Shown piece by piece: positions 9,068 to 16,359 of a DNA stretch of 50,141 nucleotides; positions within the stretch are counted from its first letter, which is position 1; the number at the start of each line of letters is the position of its first letter. This DNA comes from Bacillota bacterium (GTDB lineage: Bacteria > Bacillota > Negativicutes > Sporomusales > Sporomusaceae). The position numbers and the translations under genes were made by a program. A model generated the notes under the pieces. That model was not told the origin of the DNA, ran no database searches, and saw only the letters and a list, made by a program, of their open reading frames with translations. The stretch lies in the NCBI GenBank assembly GCA_023443285.1, contig JAEZVB010000030.1, forward strand, positions 1 to 50,141, in the 5' to 3' direction.

Positions 9068-10157
9068 CAAGCAAATAGCTGGCTTTGTTCACGGCGGTAA
9101 TGTGCACGCCTGGGCCAGGGAGAGCGGCGGTGAGTTAACTGGTATACTCGACTATAGTGCCAATATAAATCCGCTCGGTTTGGCTGATAGTGTACGTAAA
9201 GCCATAACTCAGTCTATTGAACTGCTGGTTCATTATCCCGATGTAGAAGCTACTATGTTAAAAGCCGCTATAAGCAATCACTATCATGTGGATGTTTCGT
9301 GCATTACGGCAGGCAATGGTGCTGTAGAATTAATTTATTTGCTGGCACATATCCTTCGCCCCAAACGGGTGCTGATACCGGCTCCAACTTTTAGCGAATA
9401 TGAGAGAGCTGCTAAGGCGGCAGGTGCAGCAATTGAGTATGCCTATTTATCGGCGGAAGATGATTTTGCTATTGATGTAGATTGGTTATGCACCCACCTA
9501 ACGGGAGTGGATATGGTCTTTGTTGGCAATCCTAATAACCCCACAGGTACATTTTTGACTGCGAGTCAAATAGAACGCTTGTTGTTAACTGCCAAACAGG
9601 CCGGGGTAGTTGTAGTTGTTGATGAATCGTTTATGGACTTTATTGTCGGCGATCAGGACTATACTTGCCGGCCTTTGCTCGGTCAATATGATAATTTGGT
9701 AATTATCCATTCGCTTACAAAGTTCTACGCCATCCCCGGCCTTAGACTTGGTTTTGCGCTTGCTCATCCGGGGTTAACAGCTAAACTTCATGCAGCCAAA
9801 GACCCTTGGAATGTAAATCTATTAGCACAAGCAGCAGGAGTAGCGGCGTTAGCAGATACGGAGTATCAAACCAAGAGCCGAGAGATTGTGAATTGTGAAA
9901 AAAAATTGCTGTATGCTCGGCTCAAGGCTCTTAAAGGTGTAAAACCATTTGTGCCATCTGTTAATTATATTTTGCTGGATATAAACGCAAGCGGTTATGC
10001 CGCACCGCAATTGCGGCAGTTACTGGCTAAGCAAAGTATTTTAATCCGTGATTGTAGTAATTACCCTGGATTATCTGCCAATTATGTGCGGGTAGCTGTT
10101 AAGCTTGAGGAACAAAATAAAATCCTACTCCATTGGTTAGAGCAGGTCTTGAGGTGA
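9054..10157 (+). CDS. cobD: Threonine-phosphate decarboxylase CobD
   Basis: PLP enzyme of the histidinol-phosphate-aminotransferase fold that decarboxylates threonine phosphate to (R)-1-amino-2-propanol phosphate for CbiB. The N-terminal FVHGGNVHAWA, LDYSANINPLG and the PLP lysine in SLTKFYAIPGLRLG (about Lys223) are diagnostic. ATG 9048 directly abuts AGGAG (9043-9047), which is too close for initiation; GTG 9054 or GTG 9057 are properly spaced, so I start at 9054. The end overlaps no gene, and cobC begins 5 nt later. Confidence 0.92.
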   Translation: MVDADKQIAGFVHGGNVHAWARESGGELTGILDYSANINPLGLADSVRKAITQSIELLVHYPDVEATMLKAAISNHYHVDVSCITAGNGAVELIYLLAHILRPKRVLIPAPTFSEYERAAKAAGAAIEYAYLSAEDDFAIDVDWLCTHLTGVDMVFVGNPNNPTGTFLTASQIERLLLTAKQAGVVVVVDESFMDFIVGDQDYTCRPLLGQYDNLVIIHSLTKFYAIPGLRLGFALAHPGLTAKLHAAKDPWNVNLLAQAAGVAALADTEYQTKSREIVNCEKKLLYARLKALKGVKPFVPSVNYILLDINASGYAAPQLRQLLAKQSILIRDCSNYPGLSANYVRVAVKLEEQNKILLHWLEQVLR

Positions 10158-10162
10158 AAGAT

Positions 10163-10786
10163 ATGACTAGATTAATAATAGTACGGCACGGACAAACCCT
10201 GTGGAATTTAGAACGGAAATATCAAGGGCACAGTGATATTGCTTTGACTGATAACGGTCGTAGACAGGCTGAAGCGGTTGCAGCGCGGTTAGCAACAGAA
10301 AAAATTGATTCCGTCTACGCCAGCGATTTATCCCGGGCTTATAAAACAGCGCAGTGTATTGCTGATAAACATAACTTACCGGTGAGCCTTGTACCTGCTT
10401 TACGGGAAATAAAATTTGGCGACTGGGAAGGGCTTACTTATGAACAAATTACCGCGCAATGGCCGGGAATGTTGGGTAAGTTATGGTCAACTCCAGATGA
10501 ACTGCAAATACCAGGCGGCGAAAGCTTTCAACAACTCAAAGAACGAGCTTATACTGCCGTAGAAAAAATTGTGACTGATCATCCTGAACAGACAGTAGCG
10601 ATAGTAGCACATGGTGGAACAATCGGAACAATCTTGTGCGCGATGCTTGATATTCATTTAAATCATGTATGGAGCATCAGACAGGATAACACAGCTGTCA
10701 ATATTATTGAATATTATGAGGGTAGACCGACAATTACATTACTAAATTGTGTTCGCCATCTAATTTCTGTGGAGTCAGGCAGATGA
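10163..10786 (+). CDS. cobC: Histidine phosphatase, probable alpha-ribazole phosphatase CobC
   Basis: Phosphoglycerate-mutase superfamily: IVRHGQTLWN with the phosphoacceptor His9, a mid-protein LREIKFGDWEGLTYEQI stretch and the second catalytic histidine in IVAHGGTIG. In the last steps of cobalamin synthesis CobC removes the phosphate from alpha-ribazole or cobalamin phosphate. The assignment to that substrate rests on operon position, since the family is broad. ATG 10163 follows GAGGTG at 10151-10156 by 6 nt. The stop overlaps the cupin start (ATGA). Confidence 0.85.
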   Translation: MTRLIIVRHGQTLWNLERKYQGHSDIALTDNGRRQAEAVAARLATEKIDSVYASDLSRAYKTAQCIADKHNLPVSLVPALREIKFGDWEGLTYEQITAQWPGMLGKLWSTPDELQIPGGESFQQLKERAYTAVEKIVTDHPEQTVAIVAHGGTIGTILCAMLDIHLNHVWSIRQDNTAVNIIEYYEGRPTITLLNCVRHLISVESGR

Positions 10787-11118
10787 ACATATTCGATTTG
10801 CCAAAGGGCTTGCCAGAAGAAGAATTTTTTGAGGCGCTAATACCTGACCGAGGGATATTGATTGAAAGAATCATATCCACAGGTCAAGTATCTCCGCCGG
10901 ATTTTTGGTATGATCAAGAGCGAGACGAATGGGTAGTCATGCTGCAAGGTGAGGCAATTCTTCAATGGCAAGATGGCTCTGAACAAAAACTTTTACCAGG
11001 TGACTGGGTCTGTATTCCAGCTCATAAGCGTCATCGGGTTTCTTATACATCGGTTAATCCGCCCTGCGTTTGGCTGGCTGTTCACGGGCAATTGGGGTTA
11101 AGCACGAACAGAGAGTAA
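10783..11118 (+). CDS. Small cupin-domain protein
   Basis: A 111-residue single-domain beta-barrel protein. It has EWVVMLQGEAILQW followed by LLPGDWVCIPAHKRHRV, which are the two conserved cupin motifs with a potential metal site around the histidines. Start ATG 10783 overlaps the cobC stop and GGAG is at 10771-10774. Function is unknown. Co-transcription with the cobalamin genes is suggested by overlap, but similar proteins occur in unrelated contexts, so a role in cobalamin metabolism is only a possibility. It is the last gene before a 468-nt gene-free stretch. Confidence 0.8.
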   Translation: MNIFDLPKGLPEEEFFEALIPDRGILIERIISTGQVSPPDFWYDQERDEWVVMLQGEAILQWQDGSEQKLLPGDWVCIPAHKRHRVSYTSVNPPCVWLAVHGQLGLSTNRE

Positions 11119-11181
11119 AAGTCAAACGCAGTGTGATTGTATGTGGTCAAGGATGATAAGGGTTGAACAGCCTGCTTTCTG

Positions 11182-11218
11182 AAAAACAGGTAAAAATCCC
11201 AGGTTTTTGACTGTTTTT
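11182..11218. terminator. A/T-rich imperfect inverted repeat after the cobalamin operon
   Basis: AAAAACAG (11182-11189) pairs with CTGTTTTT (11211-11218), and inside it AAAAA pairs with TTTTT around a TCCCAGG loop, separated by a GT/GA mismatch. The symmetry is strong and could end transcription of the upstream operon in either direction, although the stem is poor in G+C. An alternative fold pairs GGTTGAA at 11161 with TTCAACC at 11217. Confidence 0.4.
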
Positions 11219-11223
11219 CAACC

Positions 11224-11252
11224 TTGAGGTCATAGCAAATGCATGGTAAGAT
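11224..11252 (+). promoter_or_regulatory. Probable sigma-A promoter of the intergenic RNA
   Basis: TTGAGG (11224-11229), a 17-nt spacer and TAAGAT (11247-11252) match the -35 and -10 consensus at four of six positions each with optimal spacing. Transcription would begin near 11259, just before the folded segment. No start codon with a ribosome-binding site follows, which favours a non-coding transcript. Confidence 0.45.
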
Positions 11253-11258
11253 ACATCA

Positions 11259-11494
11259 TGTAAAAAGAAATCAATGCCTGAGGTGCTCGTTACACTCTTA
11301 TATGTTCAACCGACTCATTTACTTGGGGAGTTTGATGTGATGCCGCTGCCATGCCTCCTTCGAGTGGAAGGCAAAATCATAACTAGAAAACGCCCACCTG
11401 CAGAGATGCGGGTATGAACATACGAGAGCACGGTACCATGGGCGTACATAATGTTTCATTAAATACTCTTTCTAGGTAGGGAGAGTATTTCTTT
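11259..11494 (+). ncRNA. Candidate structured non-coding RNA, family not identified
   Basis: The gap between the cupin gene and ppiB has no convincing reading frame but a dense fold. GTGCTC (11283-11288) pairs with GAGCAC (11426-11431) and, across an asymmetric internal loop, TATGTTC (11301-11307) pairs perfectly with GAACATA (11416-11422). Inside lie the hairpins GCCTCC/GGAAGGC (11353-11372) and ACCTGC/GCGGGT (11396-11413). A promoter precedes it and a terminator follows it. Size and a closing stem with an interior bubble recall 6S RNA, but I do not see enough conserved sequence to name it. It lacks the marks of tmRNA, RNase P, SRP RNA, T-box or cobalamin riboswitch. Confidence 0.5.
11461..11494 (+). 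terminator. Rho-independent terminator of the candidate RNA
   Basis: AAATACTCTTTC (11461-11472) pairs with GGGAGAGTATTT (11479-11490) through 12 pairs, two of them G-U, around a six-base loop, followed by CTTT. It closes the intergenic transcript before the ppiB promoter. Confidence 0.65.
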
Positions 11495-11525
11495 ATGTTT
11501 GTTGCACATAACGCAAGTTCCAATT

Positions 11526-11555
11526 TTGCCAAAGAGTTACAAGCTATGGTATAAT
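11526..11555 (+). promoter_or_regulatory. Sigma-A promoter of ppiB
   Basis: TTGCCA (11526-11531), an 18-nt spacer and a perfect TATAAT (11550-11555) lie 31 nt upstream of the ppiB start, shortly after the preceding terminator. Confidence 0.65.
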
Positions 11556-11586
11556 AAAATAATTCTATTTAAGAGAGGGATACAAT

Positions 11587-12018
11587 TTGAAAAAAGCGAT
11601 TATTGAGATGGATAAAGGCACTGTAACGATTGAATTGTTTGAAAAGGATGCACCTATTACGGTTGGTAATTTTGAAAAGCTAATTAAAGAAGGATTTTAT
11701 GATGGCTTACAGTTTCACAGAGTAATTCAAGGCTTTGTGGCACAAGGCGGCTGCCCGCAGGGCAACGGTACCGGTGGTCCAGGCTACACTATTCCTTGTG
11801 AGACAAAAGGTAATCCCAATAAGCATGAGCGGGGTTCACTGTCCATGGCTCATCGTGGTCCTAATACCGGTGGCAGTCAATTCTTTATTGTATATGAGCC
11901 ACAGCCGCATTTGGATGGTGTACATACCGTATTTGGCAAGGTTATTGAAGGCATGGACGTTGTCGATCAAATCAGCCAAGGAGACATAATGAATAAAGTT
12001 ACTATTTGTGAGGAATGA
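11587..12018 (+). CDS. ppiB: Peptidyl-prolyl cis-trans isomerase, cyclophilin type
   Basis: Cytoplasmic foldase that isomerises X-proline bonds. The single cyclophilin domain (143 aa) has FHRVIQGFVAQGGCPQGNG, which includes the active-site arginine and the following conserved FxxQGG, then MAHRGPNTGGSQFFI and HLDGVHTVFGKV. There is no signal peptide. The gene starts with TTG at 11587 behind AGAGAGGG. It has its own promoter and stands apart from the cobalamin operon. Confidence 0.92.
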   Translation: MKKAIIEMDKGTVTIELFEKDAPITVGNFEKLIKEGFYDGLQFHRVIQGFVAQGGCPQGNGTGGPGYTIPCETKGNPNKHERGSLSMAHRGPNTGGSQFFIVYEPQPHLDGVHTVFGKVIEGMDVVDQISQGDIMNKVTICEE

Positions 12019-12059
12019 TTTAACTGTCAAGGTCGTAAAATGGCGTAGGGGGGCAATGT

Positions 12060-12449
12060 ATGAATGAGGTAGAAGCTATGCTCCAAATGAAAAACTGGGC
12101 TGTTGTAGGCGCTACTGACAACACAGAGAAGTTTGGCTATAAGATATTTAAAGCGCTCAAGGAAGCCGGTTATAATGTGTATCCGGTAAACCCTGGGATA
12201 ACTGAAATACTTGGTAGCAAATGTTATTCGGCGCTTAAAGATTTGCCGGTAACACCTGAGGTTGTCAATGTGGTGGTGCCGCCACGAGTGGGTGAACAAA
12301 TTATGAAAGATTGTTCTGAACATGGCATTAAAAATGTGTGGCTTCAGCCAGGAGCCAATGCTGCCAGTGTAGTTGAGGTAGCCAAAAAAGTTGGTCTTAA
12401 TGTGGTTGATCAAAATTGTGTATTAGTTGAACTGCGCAACCACAAGTAG
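12060..12449 (+). CDS. CoA-binding (YccU-type) Rossmann-fold protein
   Basis: A 129-residue protein with NWAVVGATDNTEKFGYKIFKAL at the N-terminus, then VYPVNPG, and VVVPPRVGEQIM in the second half, the pattern of stand-alone CoA-binding domains related to succinyl-CoA synthetase. It is small, soluble and without a known reaction. A strong ribosome-binding site (GTAGGGGGGC) precedes ATG 12060. It sits between ppiB and a thioredoxin, 41 and 37 nt away, perhaps as one transcript. Confidence 0.85.
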   Translation: MNEVEAMLQMKNWAVVGATDNTEKFGYKIFKALKEAGYNVYPVNPGITEILGSKCYSALKDLPVTPEVVNVVVPPRVGEQIMKDCSEHGIKNVWLQPGANAASVVEVAKKVGLNVVDQNCVLVELRNHK

Positions 12450-12486
12450 ATATTGTACCTCATTTTATTAAAGGGGGGACTGTCTG

Positions 12487-12810
12487 ATGGCAACTGTAGT
12501 TAATGCTAACGACAACAATTTTCAAGAGGAAGTGCTTGATGCTGCTAAGCCAGTGCTTGTTGACTTTTGGGCACCTTGGTGCGGCTACTGCACTAAGCTG
12601 ACTCCAATTTTAGATGAACTGGCTGAGGAAATGGGCGACCAAATCAAAGTAGCAAAGGTTAATGTTGATGAAAATCGTTCACTTAGCCAAAGGTATGGTG
12701 TAATGAGTTTGCCTACGATGATTGTTTTCAAAGATGGTGAGCAATTAGAGACGATGACAGGTTATCTTCCCAAAGCTAATATTGCCTCCAAACTGGAAAA
12801 AATAATATAA
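12487..12810 (+). CDS. trxA: Thioredoxin with a CGYC active site
   Basis: A 107-residue thioredoxin domain. The redox centre reads WAPWCGYCTKL rather than the usual WCGPC, and the cis-proline motif SLPTMIVF is present. The tyrosine in place of proline is seen in some thioredoxin-like proteins of anaerobes and would be expected to shift redox potential; that effect is inference. Length and the absence of a signal peptide point to a cytoplasmic protein. GGGGGG lies before ATG 12487 and a strong terminator follows. Confidence 0.92.
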   Translation: MATVVNANDNNFQEEVLDAAKPVLVDFWAPWCGYCTKLTPILDELAEEMGDQIKVAKVNVDENRSLSQRYGVMSLPTMIVFKDGEQLETMTGYLPKANIASKLEKII

Positions 12811-12865
12811 ACCAGCATAAAAATGATTCCCGGTCAGATGGCCGGGAATTATTTTTATGCTGGTT
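12810..12865. terminator. Very long inverted-repeat terminator between trxA and feoB
   Basis: AACCAGCATAAAAAT pairs perfectly with ATTTTTATGCTGGTT (12851-12865), enclosing ATTCCCGG/CCGGGAAT. The inner G+C hairpin followed by ATTATTTTTA is a good forward terminator and the outer arms make the structure work in both directions. Confidence 0.8.
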
Positions 12866-12933
12866 AACGCATATCCACGGTTCAGATGGAATAAGAAAAT
12901 AGTATTAAGATTTTGAAGCAAGGGGAGATATAG

Positions 12934-14877
12934 TTGCGGGATATGGCAAGAAAAGTAGTATTGGTGGGTTGCCCCAATGTTGGTAAAAGCGCGATCTTTA
13001 ATTTTCTTACAGGTAGTTATGTTGCTGTATCCAATTATCCGGGTACTACAGTCGATATTTCCACAGGTCATTTCAAATATGGCAATCAGCGGTTTGCTAT
13101 TATTGATACCCCTGGAATATATTCGTTAATACCTTTGACAGAAGAAGAAAGAGTCACTCGGCTAGTATTAACTAAACAACTGACAGATATTGTTGTTCAT
13201 GTTGTTGATGCAAAAAACTTGAGACGGATGCTCAATCTGACGATTCAGCTCATTGATGCAGGTTTGCCTGTTATTCTTAACCTAAATATTATGGATGAAG
13301 CTCAGAACATGGGGATGCTCATTAATATTCAACTACTTGAACAAATGCTGGGAATTCCGGTTATTGCGACTTCTGCTGTTAATAAGGTTGGATTAGAGGA
13401 TTTAAAAAAAGCGATTAGTCAATATCAATATGTAAAACCAAGGGGTTTTACCTTACATGATGAATTGGAGCAAACGATAACTAAAATATGTGGTTTGCTA
13501 AGAAGGCCATATAATCTAAGCAAAAGAATTACTGCATTAATGTTGCTAAAGGGCGATACTATGGTATTTGATATTGCGCAAAGGGAAGAAACATGGACAG
13601 AGATCGCGGATATAATTAAATGTGTATCTTTGAAAAATAATAATAACCTAGACGCTCTTGTGGCAATAGAGCATCAGGTTATTGTAGATACAATAGTGGC
13701 TAAAGTTGTTAGATATGCCAGCTTTGCGCACCAACCATTACGAAGTATGGCAGCATGGTTGGGCAAAATAACCAGAGAACCGTTGACTGGGATTCCGATT
13801 GTATGTCTTGTTCTTTACTTTGGCTTATATCAATTTGTGGGGAAATTCGGTGCCGGGTATCTTGTCGACTATATTAATAATTCGGTGTTTGTACCCATTA
13901 TCAATCCGATTATGGAACTGGGCGTTAATAGTTATATTCCATGGGAGTGGGCACGATCGCTTTTGGCTGGTGAATATGGCATTTTCACAATGGGATTTCG
14001 TTATGCTACCGCTATTATTTTACCCATTGTAGGAACATTTTTTTTAACCTTTGCTCTCTTGGAAGATAGCGGGTATCTTCCTCGACTGGCTATGCTGGTG
14101 GATTCTGTTTTTCGGTATTTTGGACTTAACGGCAGGGCTGTTATCCCTTTGACGCTGGGATTGGGTTGTGGCACTATGGCGGTAATGGTAACACGAACAT
14201 TAGAGAGCAAACGTGAAAGAGTACTCGCTACTTTTTTACTGTCTTTGACCATACCTTGTTCTGCGCAACTCGGAGTAGTGTTAGCATTACTTTCACATAA
14301 TGTAACTAACGTTATTATCTGGAGCATGTACATGCTGATAATCTTTGCAAGCGTTGGCTGGTTAAGTGCTAAGCTTATTCCGGGAAACAGAAGCGCTTTT
14401 TATATGGAAATACCGCCGTTACGTTTGCCGCTTATTGCCAATGTACTGAGAAAAGCATATACACGTATGATTTGGTATTTCATGGAAATATTACCGGTGT
14501 TTATTATTACCAGTATTATATTGTGGGCTGGTGACTATAGCGGCATTCTAAACAGGGTGATACGACAGCTTGAACCCTTTATGGTGTTAATTGGGCTGCC
14601 CTCTGACGCGGCGCAAGCCTTTTTGCTTGGTTTTTTTCGTCGTGACTATGGGGCGGCGGGACTATATGATCTCTCAGTGGCAGGAAAGCTTACAGATGAA
14701 CAATTGCTCATTGCATCAGTTGCATTAACCTTGTTTGTTCCGTGTGTGGCGCAATTTGCTGTTATGGTCAAAGAAAGAGGAATGGGAATATCACTGGCAA
14801 TGGTAGCTGTAATAATTATGGTTGCGTTTGGTTCGGCGGCACTTGTCCATACTGTGCTCAGAGTGTTAGTAGCATAA
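12934..14877 (+). CDS. feoB: Ferrous iron transporter FeoB
   Basis: Inner-membrane Fe(II) transporter with a cytosolic GTPase domain. G1 GCPNVGKS is at residues 12-19, G2 NYPGTT at about 34-39, G3 DTPG at 58-61 and G4 NIMD near 120. The helical spacer is followed by the membrane part with paired gate domains, including GLGCGTMAVMVTR and FFRRDYGAAGL. TTG 12934 is preferred because AAGGGGAG is 7 nt upstream; ATG 12943 is the alternative. Length 647 aa is normal. feoA follows after 15 nt. I see no convincing Fur box upstream. Confidence 0.93.
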   Translation: MRDMARKVVLVGCPNVGKSAIFNFLTGSYVAVSNYPGTTVDISTGHFKYGNQRFAIIDTPGIYSLIPLTEEERVTRLVLTKQLTDIVVHVVDAKNLRRMLNLTIQLIDAGLPVILNLNIMDEAQNMGMLINIQLLEQMLGIPVIATSAVNKVGLEDLKKAISQYQYVKPRGFTLHDELEQTITKICGLLRRPYNLSKRITALMLLKGDTMVFDIAQREETWTEIADIIKCVSLKNNNNLDALVAIEHQVIVDTIVAKVVRYASFAHQPLRSMAAWLGKITREPLTGIPIVCLVLYFGLYQFVGKFGAGYLVDYINNSVFVPIINPIMELGVNSYIPWEWARSLLAGEYGIFTMGFRYATAIILPIVGTFFLTFALLEDSGYLPRLAMLVDSVFRYFGLNGRAVIPLTLGLGCGTMAVMVTRTLESKRERVLATFLLSLTIPCSAQLGVVLALLSHNVTNVIIWSMYMLIIFASVGWLSAKLIPGNRSAFYMEIPPLRLPLIANVLRKAYTRMIWYFMEILPVFIITSIILWAGDYSGILNRVIRQLEPFMVLIGLPSDAAQAFLLGFFRRDYGAAGLYDLSVAGKLTDEQLLIASVALTLFVPCVAQFAVMVKERGMGISLAMVAVIIMVAFGSAALVHTVLRVLVA

Positions 14878-14892
14878 AAAAGTGAGGATGTT

Positions 14893-15126
14893 ATGACAGA
14901 ACAATCTGTAACTAAGCTTAAAACAGGCGAGAAAGCCAGAGTTATAGCCATACATGGACAGAATCCTACAACCGTTAGAAAACTCATAGTTTTCGGTTTG
15001 TTGCCGGGAAGGGAGATAGAGGTAATGCAAACTTTTCCTGTCTATGTGCTTAAGATTGATAATACTCAGTTGGCACTTGACTATGAAGCGGCATTTGGTA
15101 TTATTGTAGTAAAACCCCAAAAATAA
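14893..15126 (+). CDS. feoA: FeoA-domain protein
   Basis: A 77-residue SH3-like FeoA domain beginning with low-similarity residues, then GEKARVIAI, KLIVFGLLPGREIEVM and LALDYEAAFGIIV, the usual order of FeoA motifs. FeoA proteins bind the cytosolic part of FeoB and help its transport or assembly. Here feoA follows feoB, the reverse of the order in Escherichia coli. The two are surely co-transcribed, with a bidirectional terminator immediately after. Confidence 0.88.
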   Translation: MTEQSVTKLKTGEKARVIAIHGQNPTTVRKLIVFGLLPGREIEVMQTFPVYVLKIDNTQLALDYEAAFGIIVVKPQK

Positions 15127-15153
15127 AAACAGGGCTTAATTTGCCCTGTTTTT
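15125..15153. terminator. Bidirectional terminator between feoA and the DUF1858 gene
   Basis: AAAAACAGGGC (15125-15135) pairs with GCCCTGTTTTT (15143-15153) around TTAATTT. With A and T runs on both sides it serves two convergent transcripts. Confidence 0.8.
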
Positions 15154-15157
15154 GCAA

Positions 15158-15355
15158 TTATGCGTTTACTGATTCGTTCAATGCGGCAATCAGTGCCGCT
15201 ATATCAATACCATGGGCAGCGGCGCCTTGTTCGATATTTTCGAAGCGAGCGGCAGCACAGCCTAAACAACCCATGCCATAATTGCGAAATACTTGAACGG
15301 TTTGGGGATATTGTTGGACAACATCAACAATGCTCATTTCTTTAGTGATGGTCAT
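15158..15355 (-). CDS. DUF1858-domain protein with a CxxC pair
   Basis: A 65-residue protein matching the small DUF1858 (ScdA_N-like) domain: TITKEMSIVDVVQQYP, then VFRNYGMGCLGCAAARFE with two cysteines three residues apart. Such domains often accompany redox or hybrid-cluster proteins and may bind iron or a disulfide partner; no reaction is established. The start is ATG 15355 since AAGGAGG precedes it by 7 nt on the minus strand; the frame remains open to 15388. Its promoter overlaps the one of lgt. Confidence 0.82.
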   Translation of the reverse strand: MTITKEMSIVDVVQQYPQTVQVFRNYGMGCLGCAAARFENIEQGAAAHGIDIAALIAALNESVNA

Positions 15356-15404
15356 TTTACTAGCCTCCTTTTGTTGAGCGTGGAACAAATTGACAATACA
15401 ATTT

Positions 15405-15434
15405 ATTATAGCATACTTGACTAATATTTGTCAT
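15405..15434 (-). promoter_or_regulatory. Sigma-A promoter of the DUF1858 gene
   Basis: Read on the minus strand: ATGACA (15434-15429), 18-nt spacer, perfect TATAAT (15410-15405). It overlaps the oppositely directed lgt promoter. Confidence 0.6.
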
Positions 15435-15445
15435 GACTTTATTAT
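15417..15445 (+). promoter_or_regulatory. Sigma-A promoter of lgt
   Basis: TTGACT (15417-15422), a 17-nt spacer and TATTAT (15440-15445). It overlaps the minus-strand DUF1858 promoter. Confidence 0.6.
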
Positions 15446-15534
15446 AAAATTAGATAATCTCATAATAATGCGATGATGTTATTATTAACTCATTTTACGC
15501 TTTATATTCGAAATAGATTATGTTAGGAGCTTAC

Positions 15535-16359
15535 ATGGAAAAAATCGCTTGTTCTATTGGAGTAATTAATTTTAATTGGTATGGGCTGATTATAGCCACT
15601 GCTATTATTGTAGCAGTGGCTATTAGCTGGTATTATGTTCGTCTACACAATGAAAACTCTGACAGGTTGTTGGACTTGACATTATATAGCATTCCGGTAG
15701 GCCTTGTGGCTGCTAGGGCATATTATGTTATTGTGAATTGGCATATATATGCTGCTGACCCAAACGAAATTTTGCAAATTCAACATGGCGGATTAGCTAT
15801 TCATGGTGCTATCATCGGGGTAGTCCTGACTATCTGGGGGTATTGCCAAATAAAAAAAGTCTCTTTTTGGCGATGGGCCGATATTGTTGCGCCAGGTCTT
15901 ATCCTTGGTCAGGCTGTTGGGCAATGGGGAAACTTCATTAATCAAGATGCGTTTGGCTATCCGACCGATGTTACTTGGGGTATTTATATTGATTACATTT
16001 ACCGACCGCTAGGCTATGAACAGTTTGATTTCTTTCATCCTATTTTTTTATATGAATGCTTGTGGGACTTATTCGTATTTAGTATACTAATTATTGTGAG
16101 TTGGTGGATGAATAAAAATCCAGGAAAGTTAGTGACAGGTAACTTATTTTTGCTGTATATCCTATTATATTCGGCAGGCCACCTTGTTATCGAGGGGCTT
16201 CGACTGGATAGCGAAATGTTTGGACAGTGGAAAGTGGCGCAACTGGTTAGTATTGTTGCAATAATAGCAACAGGAACCCTAATGATTTGGCGCAAATATA
16301 AATTACGTAGTAGGCAGCAAGTTAATCTCATGGGGAGGCGAAATAGTGATTCCCATTAG
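15535..16359 (+). CDS. lgt: Prolipoprotein diacylglyceryl transferase Lgt
   Basis: Membrane enzyme that moves a diacylglyceryl group from phosphatidylglycerol to the lipobox cysteine of prolipoproteins. The multi-helix protein (274 aa) contains QHGGLAIHGAIIG and GQAVGQWGNFINQDAFG, the Lgt signature region, plus HPIFLYE and the late RLDSEMFGQWKVAQ. ATG 15535 has AGGAG at 15525-15529; ATG 15520 lies upstream of that site and is therefore unlikely. The 3' end overlaps the next gene by 14 nt. Confidence 0.93.
   Translation: MEKIACSIGVINFNWYGLIIATAIIVAVAISWYYVRLHNENSDRLLDLTLYSIPVGLVAARAYYVIVNWHIYAADPNEILQIQHGGLAIHGAIIGVVLTIWGYCQIKKVSFWRWADIVAPGLILGQAVGQWGNFINQDAFGYPTDVTWGIYIDYIYRPLGYEQFDFFHPIFLYECLWDLFVFSILIIVSWWMNKNPGKLVTGNLFLLYILLYSAGHLVIEGLRLDSEMFGQWKVAQLVSIVAIIATGTLMIWRKYKLRSRQQVNLMGRRNSDSH

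Noticed and set aside
11420..11450. GGTACCATGGG string that recalls a T-box
   Set aside because: It lacks the rest of the T-box antiterminator and the specifier stem, and its bases partly pair in the closing stem of the candidate RNA; the downstream gene is not an aminoacylation or amino-acid gene.
11119..11586. Cobalamin riboswitch in the gap after the cobalamin operon
   Set aside because: The B12-box core sequence is absent on both strands.
12866..12933. Fur box upstream of feoB
   Set aside because: A/T-rich sequence but no acceptable match to the 19-bp inverted repeat.
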